54,984 nt of DNA, taken from Planctomycetota bacterium (GTDB lineage: Bacteria > Planctomycetota > SZUA-567 > JAKLDR01). A model generated the notes under the pieces. The model made no database searches. It worked only from the letters and a program-made list of their open reading frames with translations, and was not told the origin of the DNA. Within the stretch, counting starts at the first letter, position 1. The number at the start of each line of letters is the position of its first letter. Shown here in pieces: positions 52,110 to 54,984 of the stretch. The DNA is taken from assembly GCA_022703445.1 (NCBI GenBank), contig JAKLDR010000019.1:1-54984 (forward strand), written 5' to 3'. The translations under genes and the position numbers were made by a program.

Positions 52110-54984
52110 TCAGTTTCCCCCGCCTGCCGGAGCCGGCGGCTTGGCATCGAAGGCCTCGACGAGGTTAGGATCGGCCTTCCAGTCGCTGTCGAAGTAGCCG
52201 GCCAGCAGCGCGGGCGGCTCGCCCTCGCCCTCGGCCCCGGCGCCGAAGACGATGAAGTCGGGGATCAGGTCGAGCTTGTGGTTGGCGGCCGGGTGGTCGG
52301 CGTCGTCCCCGTAGTAGCGGCCGGCCGAGATCACCAGGTAGCGGTCCTTGGCCGGGCACCAGGGGCTGGGGCGGGTGAGCACGACTCCCCGGTCGCCCTC
52401 CAGGCTGACCTTGCGGCCGGCGATTTCGAGCTCGGTCGCCGAGAGCCGGCACTCCAGGGCCCCGAGCCTGGCGGCCTCGGCCACCAGCCGGCTGGTGGTC
52501 GGCGATCCGAAGACGATCAGGCTCCGCGCGGTCTTCTCCTCGTCGGTCAGGGTGGCCTCGTCGACGGCCTGGGGGGCGCCCTTGGCGAAGGCCTGCCACT
52601 CGGCGGCGAAGCGCCGGGCCTTGGCCTCGTTGGCGGCGGCCTCCTCGGCCGAGCCGGACGATCCCCACACCACCGTGAACGGGCCGTTGCAGGCCTCCTT
52701 CATGGGGCCGGGGAGGGCGGCGTTCTTGGCCCAGCGGCCGGGGGCCGGCGCGCGCTTGAGCCGGCCGCGGACCTCCCAGCCCTGGCCCGCCCGGTTCGCG
52801 AACTCCAGGTCGAAGCCCTCGGCACCGCGCACGGCGGGCTGGATCTCCCCCGTCCCCGGCGCCTGGCAGATCCCGCGCAGGGTGAAGGCGCGGACGTTCC
52901 GGGCGCTCAGTTCCACCTGGCCCTTACCGGTCTCGGCTGCGATGAGTTCCGCCGGCGCGGTCCATCTGTCGAGCTGATCTATCTGGGCCCAGTAGGACCG
53001 GCCGTAGCGCGGAGAGTAGGTCCGGATGACCACCTTGTCTGGCCGCTTGGGACGGACCTGCGACGCCAGCCAACCCACCGTCTCCGGCGAGGCCAGCGCG
53101 CTCCAGCCGCTCCAGTGGTCGCCCTTGAGCTCGGCCAGCCGGACGTCCGTGCCGGCGGCACCGAGTTGCGCGGCCATGGCCTGGGCGCTCTCGAAGGGGA
53201 TGAACTCGCCGCGGTTGTGGAAGATGCGCACCGGCATGCCAACCAGGTTGGGCGCCAGCAGCAGGGGGCAGTCGACGTCCAGGCAGAAGCCCTTGTAGCG
53301 CGGCAGGCCCCGGCGACCGCGGACCTCGACATAGTAGGGCACCGGCCGGCCGGAAAGCACGGCCAGCGCCGAGAAGCGGTCCGGGTAGTGCGCGGCCAGG
53401 TTGTAGGCCCCGTAGCCGCCCATGGAGTAACCGCAGATGCTCACCCGGTCGCGGTCCACCGGGTAGCGCCGGCAGGCCTCGTCGATCGCGCGGAGCACAT
53501 CGACCTCGCCGATGGAGGTGAAGTCGGTGTTGGAGCGCCCGAAGGGCATGAGCAGGATGGCGCCCTCGCGCTCGGCCAGGGCGCAGATGTCGCGCATCTG
53601 ATCCTCTTCCACCCAGCGGTGCTTGTCGTAGGTCGGCACGTAGCCGTGGAGGTAGACGATCATCGGGCATGAGCCGCCCTGGCGCTCGGCCGGGTCGGCC
53701 AGCTTCCTGGGCACGTAGAGCCGGTAGGGCTGGGCCGAACCGTCGGCGACGCACCAGTAGGCGCGCTCCAGCCACCCGACCTGCCCGTCCAGGGGATCGC
53801 GCCCGGCAGCGGCGGCGGCCAGCGCCTCGCGGCCGGCGGTCAGTTCCTCCAGGACGGCGCCCGCCGCGCCCTCGGTCAGCACCCGTCCCGACAGGATCAG
53901 CCCGGCCTTCTCGGCCTTGAGCTGGGCCAGGGCCAGGCCGGCGGCGCCTCCCGCGCGCTCCGGGGCGGCCCGGGCGGCCAGGACGTCGCCCAGCAGCTTC
54001 CGGCCAGCATCCTCGATGCCGGGGCGGGAGTAGAGCAGGCAGATCGACCGTGACAGCCGGCGGCCGCCGGAGGTCTCGAAGAGCTCGGCGGCGCACTCCA
54101 GGGCCATGAAGCCGCCCTCGGGAACCTGGACGGGCACGGAAGCTCCGGCCAGCAGTTCGGCGGCGCTCAGACGCCTGACCGCCGGCTTGAGCCCCGGCCG
54201 GTCGGCGGCGTCCGGGCGGACCAGCAGGCGCAGCTCCAGTTCGGCAGCGCGGGCCGGGGCGGAGCCGGTCCGCTCCAGGCGCAGCTCGGCCGGCCCGCGG
54301 TCGGGCAGCCAGGAATCGCCGGCGACCAGGGTCAGGGCTCCGGCCAGCAGCGCGGCCTGGCGCACCGGGCCGGCGTCGGAGAGCTCCAGGGCCAGGCGCT
54401 CGGGGGCCGTCCGCTCCGCGGCGGCCAGCGGGCCGTCGGGCACGGAAGCCTCGGCCACGGCCAGGATGAAGCCGGCCCGGGGCGGCTCCCCGCCGCCGCC
54501 GCGCTCCGGAGCGGCGACCTCCAGCAGGAGCCGGTTGGTGCCGCGGAGCAGCTCGACGCCGAACCGGGCCGAGTGCAGCCCCCAGGAGACGTCGCGTTCG
54601 GTGGCGCCCAGGAGCCGCCCGTTGAGCCAGACGCGGACCTGGCCGGTGGAGCGCAGGCGCAGCTCCCGCCTGCCGCCCTCCGCGGAGACCAGGGCGCCGG
54701 CGGCGTAGTGCAGCCCGGGGCCGGCCGGCAGCTCGACCGCCGGCGTGGGCCAGGCCACGAGCTTCCAGGGTTGCCCGGAGAGGTCCTCGCCCTCGCGGGC
54801 CACCGGCCCTTTCCCGGGCTCGGCCAGGGCCTTGGCGAACGGCCCGGCCACGAGCCACGCCGTGTGGGCGCCCTCGGAGGTCGGCGCGAACTCCACGCTG
54901 CCGGGACGCGCCGCCGCGGCCACGGGGGCCGGGGCGGCGGCCGCCGGCGGCGGGGCCGGCATGCCGCGGCGGGCCACGGCCAGG
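52110..54984 (-). CDS. Large alpha/beta-hydrolase esterase (5' end outside window)
   Basis: At least 955 residues counted from a GTG at 54977, but the frame stays open to the edge and the first residues (AVARRGMPAPPP) look like the end of a signal peptide plus a Pro/Ala linker, so the true start is probably outside. The N-terminal part has a PA14/galactose-binding-like beta domain (VRVWLNGRLLGATERDVSW). The hydrolase has IVYLHGYVPTYD, nucleophile Ser in ICGYSMGGYGAYNLA (near 517), and a late His in KGDHWSGWSAL. It resembles feruloyl/acetyl xylan esterases and PHB-depolymerase-like enzymes. A C-terminal ~250-residue domain follows. Probably exported and first in the minus operon with the UroD-like genes. 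Confidence 0.82.
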   Translation of the reverse strand, partial: LAVARRGMPAPPPAAAAPAPVAAAARPGSVEFAPTSEGAHTAWLVAGPFAKALAEPGKGPVAREGEDLSGQPWKLVAWPTPAVELPAGPGLHYAAGALVSAEGGRRELRLRSTGQVRVWLNGRLLGATERDVSWGLHSARFGVELLRGTNRLLLEVAAPERGGGGEPPRAGFILAVAEASVPDGPLAAAERTAPERLALELSDAGPVRQAALLAGALTLVAGDSWLPDRGPAELRLERTGSAPARAAELELRLLVRPDAADRPGLKPAVRRLSAAELLAGASVPVQVPEGGFMALECAAELFETSGGRRLSRSICLLYSRPGIEDAGRKLLGDVLAARAAPERAGGAAGLALAQLKAEKAGLILSGRVLTEGAAGAVLEELTAGREALAAAAAGRDPLDGQVGWLERAYWCVADGSAQPYRLYVPRKLADPAERQGGSCPMIVYLHGYVPTYDKHRWVEEDQMRDICALAEREGAILLMPFGRSNTDFTSIGEVDVLRAIDEACRRYPVDRDRVSICGYSMGGYGAYNLAAHYPDRFSALAVLSGRPVPYYVEVRGRRGLPRYKGFCLDVDCPLLLAPNLVGMPVRIFHNRGEFIPFESAQAMAAQLGAAGTDVRLAELKGDHWSGWSALASPETVGWLASQVRPKRPDKVVIRTYSPRYGRSYWAQIDQLDRWTAPAELIAAETGKGQVELSARNVRAFTLRGICQAPGTGEIQPAVRGAEGFDLEFANRAGQGWEVRGRLKRAPAPGRWAKNAALPGPMKEACNGPFTVVWGSSGSAEEAAANEAKARRFAAEWQAFAKGAPQAVDEATLTDEEKTARSLIVFGSPTTSRLVAEAARLGALECRLSATELEIAGRKVSLEGDRGVVLTRPSPWCPAKDRYLVISAGRYYGDDADHPAANHKLDLIPDFIVFGAGAEGEGEPPALLAGYFDSDWKADPNLVEAFDAKPPAPAGGGN

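Noticed and set aside
52278..53672. 464-codon plus-strand frame
   Set aside because: Antisense to the alpha/beta hydrolase, which has clear catalytic motifs. The plus translation has none.

Overview
The window is high-GC bacterial chromosome, almost fully coding, from what looks like an uncultured heterotroph. The best lineage clue is the operon at the left edge. It encodes a PilM-type actin-like ATPase fused to a PilN-like anchor, two single-pass periplasmic proteins and two tandem secretin-type proteins with long TPR/coiled-coil N-termini, an arrangement I associate with the PVC superphylum (Planctomycetes, Verrucomicrobia, Lentisphaerae). Several uroporphyrinogen-decarboxylase-like enzymes, a local AraC regulator and a sialidase/LamG protein fit a glycan-degrading PVC-like organism. 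The phylum is inferred from gene families, not proven. I saw no tRNA, rRNA, CRISPR array, transposase or phage gene.

Layout. (1) 1-9760, minus strand: a pilus/secretion assembly operon with gene order equivalent to pilM(N)-pilO-pilP-pilQ, followed by a second secretin cut by the window edge. (2) 9844-10937, plus: hpf and ptsN, closed by a strong terminator. (3) 10956-12457, minus: two overlapping lipoprotein genes, one carrying a secretin-like signature. (4) 12588-16063, plus: cmk-plsC-rpsA. (5) 16169-24247, plus: nine tightly packed genes, many overlapping by 4 bases (threonine aldolase, glmM-type phosphohexomutase, a membrane protein, two AsmA-like proteins, acetyltransferase, DedA-like protein, thermonuclease, mutM). 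(6) 24312-28361, minus: a large (alpha/alpha)6-type glycosidase and an SGNH esterase. (7) 28548-34893, plus: prepilin peptidase, hisH, an unknown membrane protein, M24 peptidase, propeller lipoprotein, HEAT protein, ferredoxin-type membrane protein. (8) 35005-42113, plus: DnaQ-DinG helicase, an autoregulated-looking TetR gene with an ABC exporter behind it, and a nitrilase-family amidohydrolase. (9) 42296-54984: a catabolic-looking locus with a divergent AraC regulator, a plus operon (sialidase-like/LamG, kelch-like, UroD-like, HpcH/HpaI aldolase) and a minus operon (alpha/beta hydrolase, TIM-barrel protein, two UroD-like proteins, and a 111-residue protein ending in a loop like the glycyl-radical loop of class III ribonucleotide reductase).

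The most striking non-gene signal is a dispersed family of degenerate tandem repeats, mostly of 7 bases and some of 8 or 9, usually arranged as two inverted arms that can fold into long hairpins. They fill intergenic gaps at about 23.36, 24.24-24.33, 32.13-32.19, 35.00, 39.05, 42.11-42.30, 48.35-48.44 and 51.98-52.11 kb. They provide stop codons and C-terminal residues for neighbouring genes. They are also inserted in frame inside two housekeeping genes, the phosphohexomutase (18047-18110) and the DinG helicase (37258-37403).

Regulation that can be read directly includes sigma70-like promoters for hpf, cmk, the SGNH esterase, AraC and tetR; apparently leaderless transcripts for the prepilin peptidase and dinG; a perfect 22-bp operator over the tetR start; and a 33-bp dyad upstream of the ferredoxin-type membrane protein.
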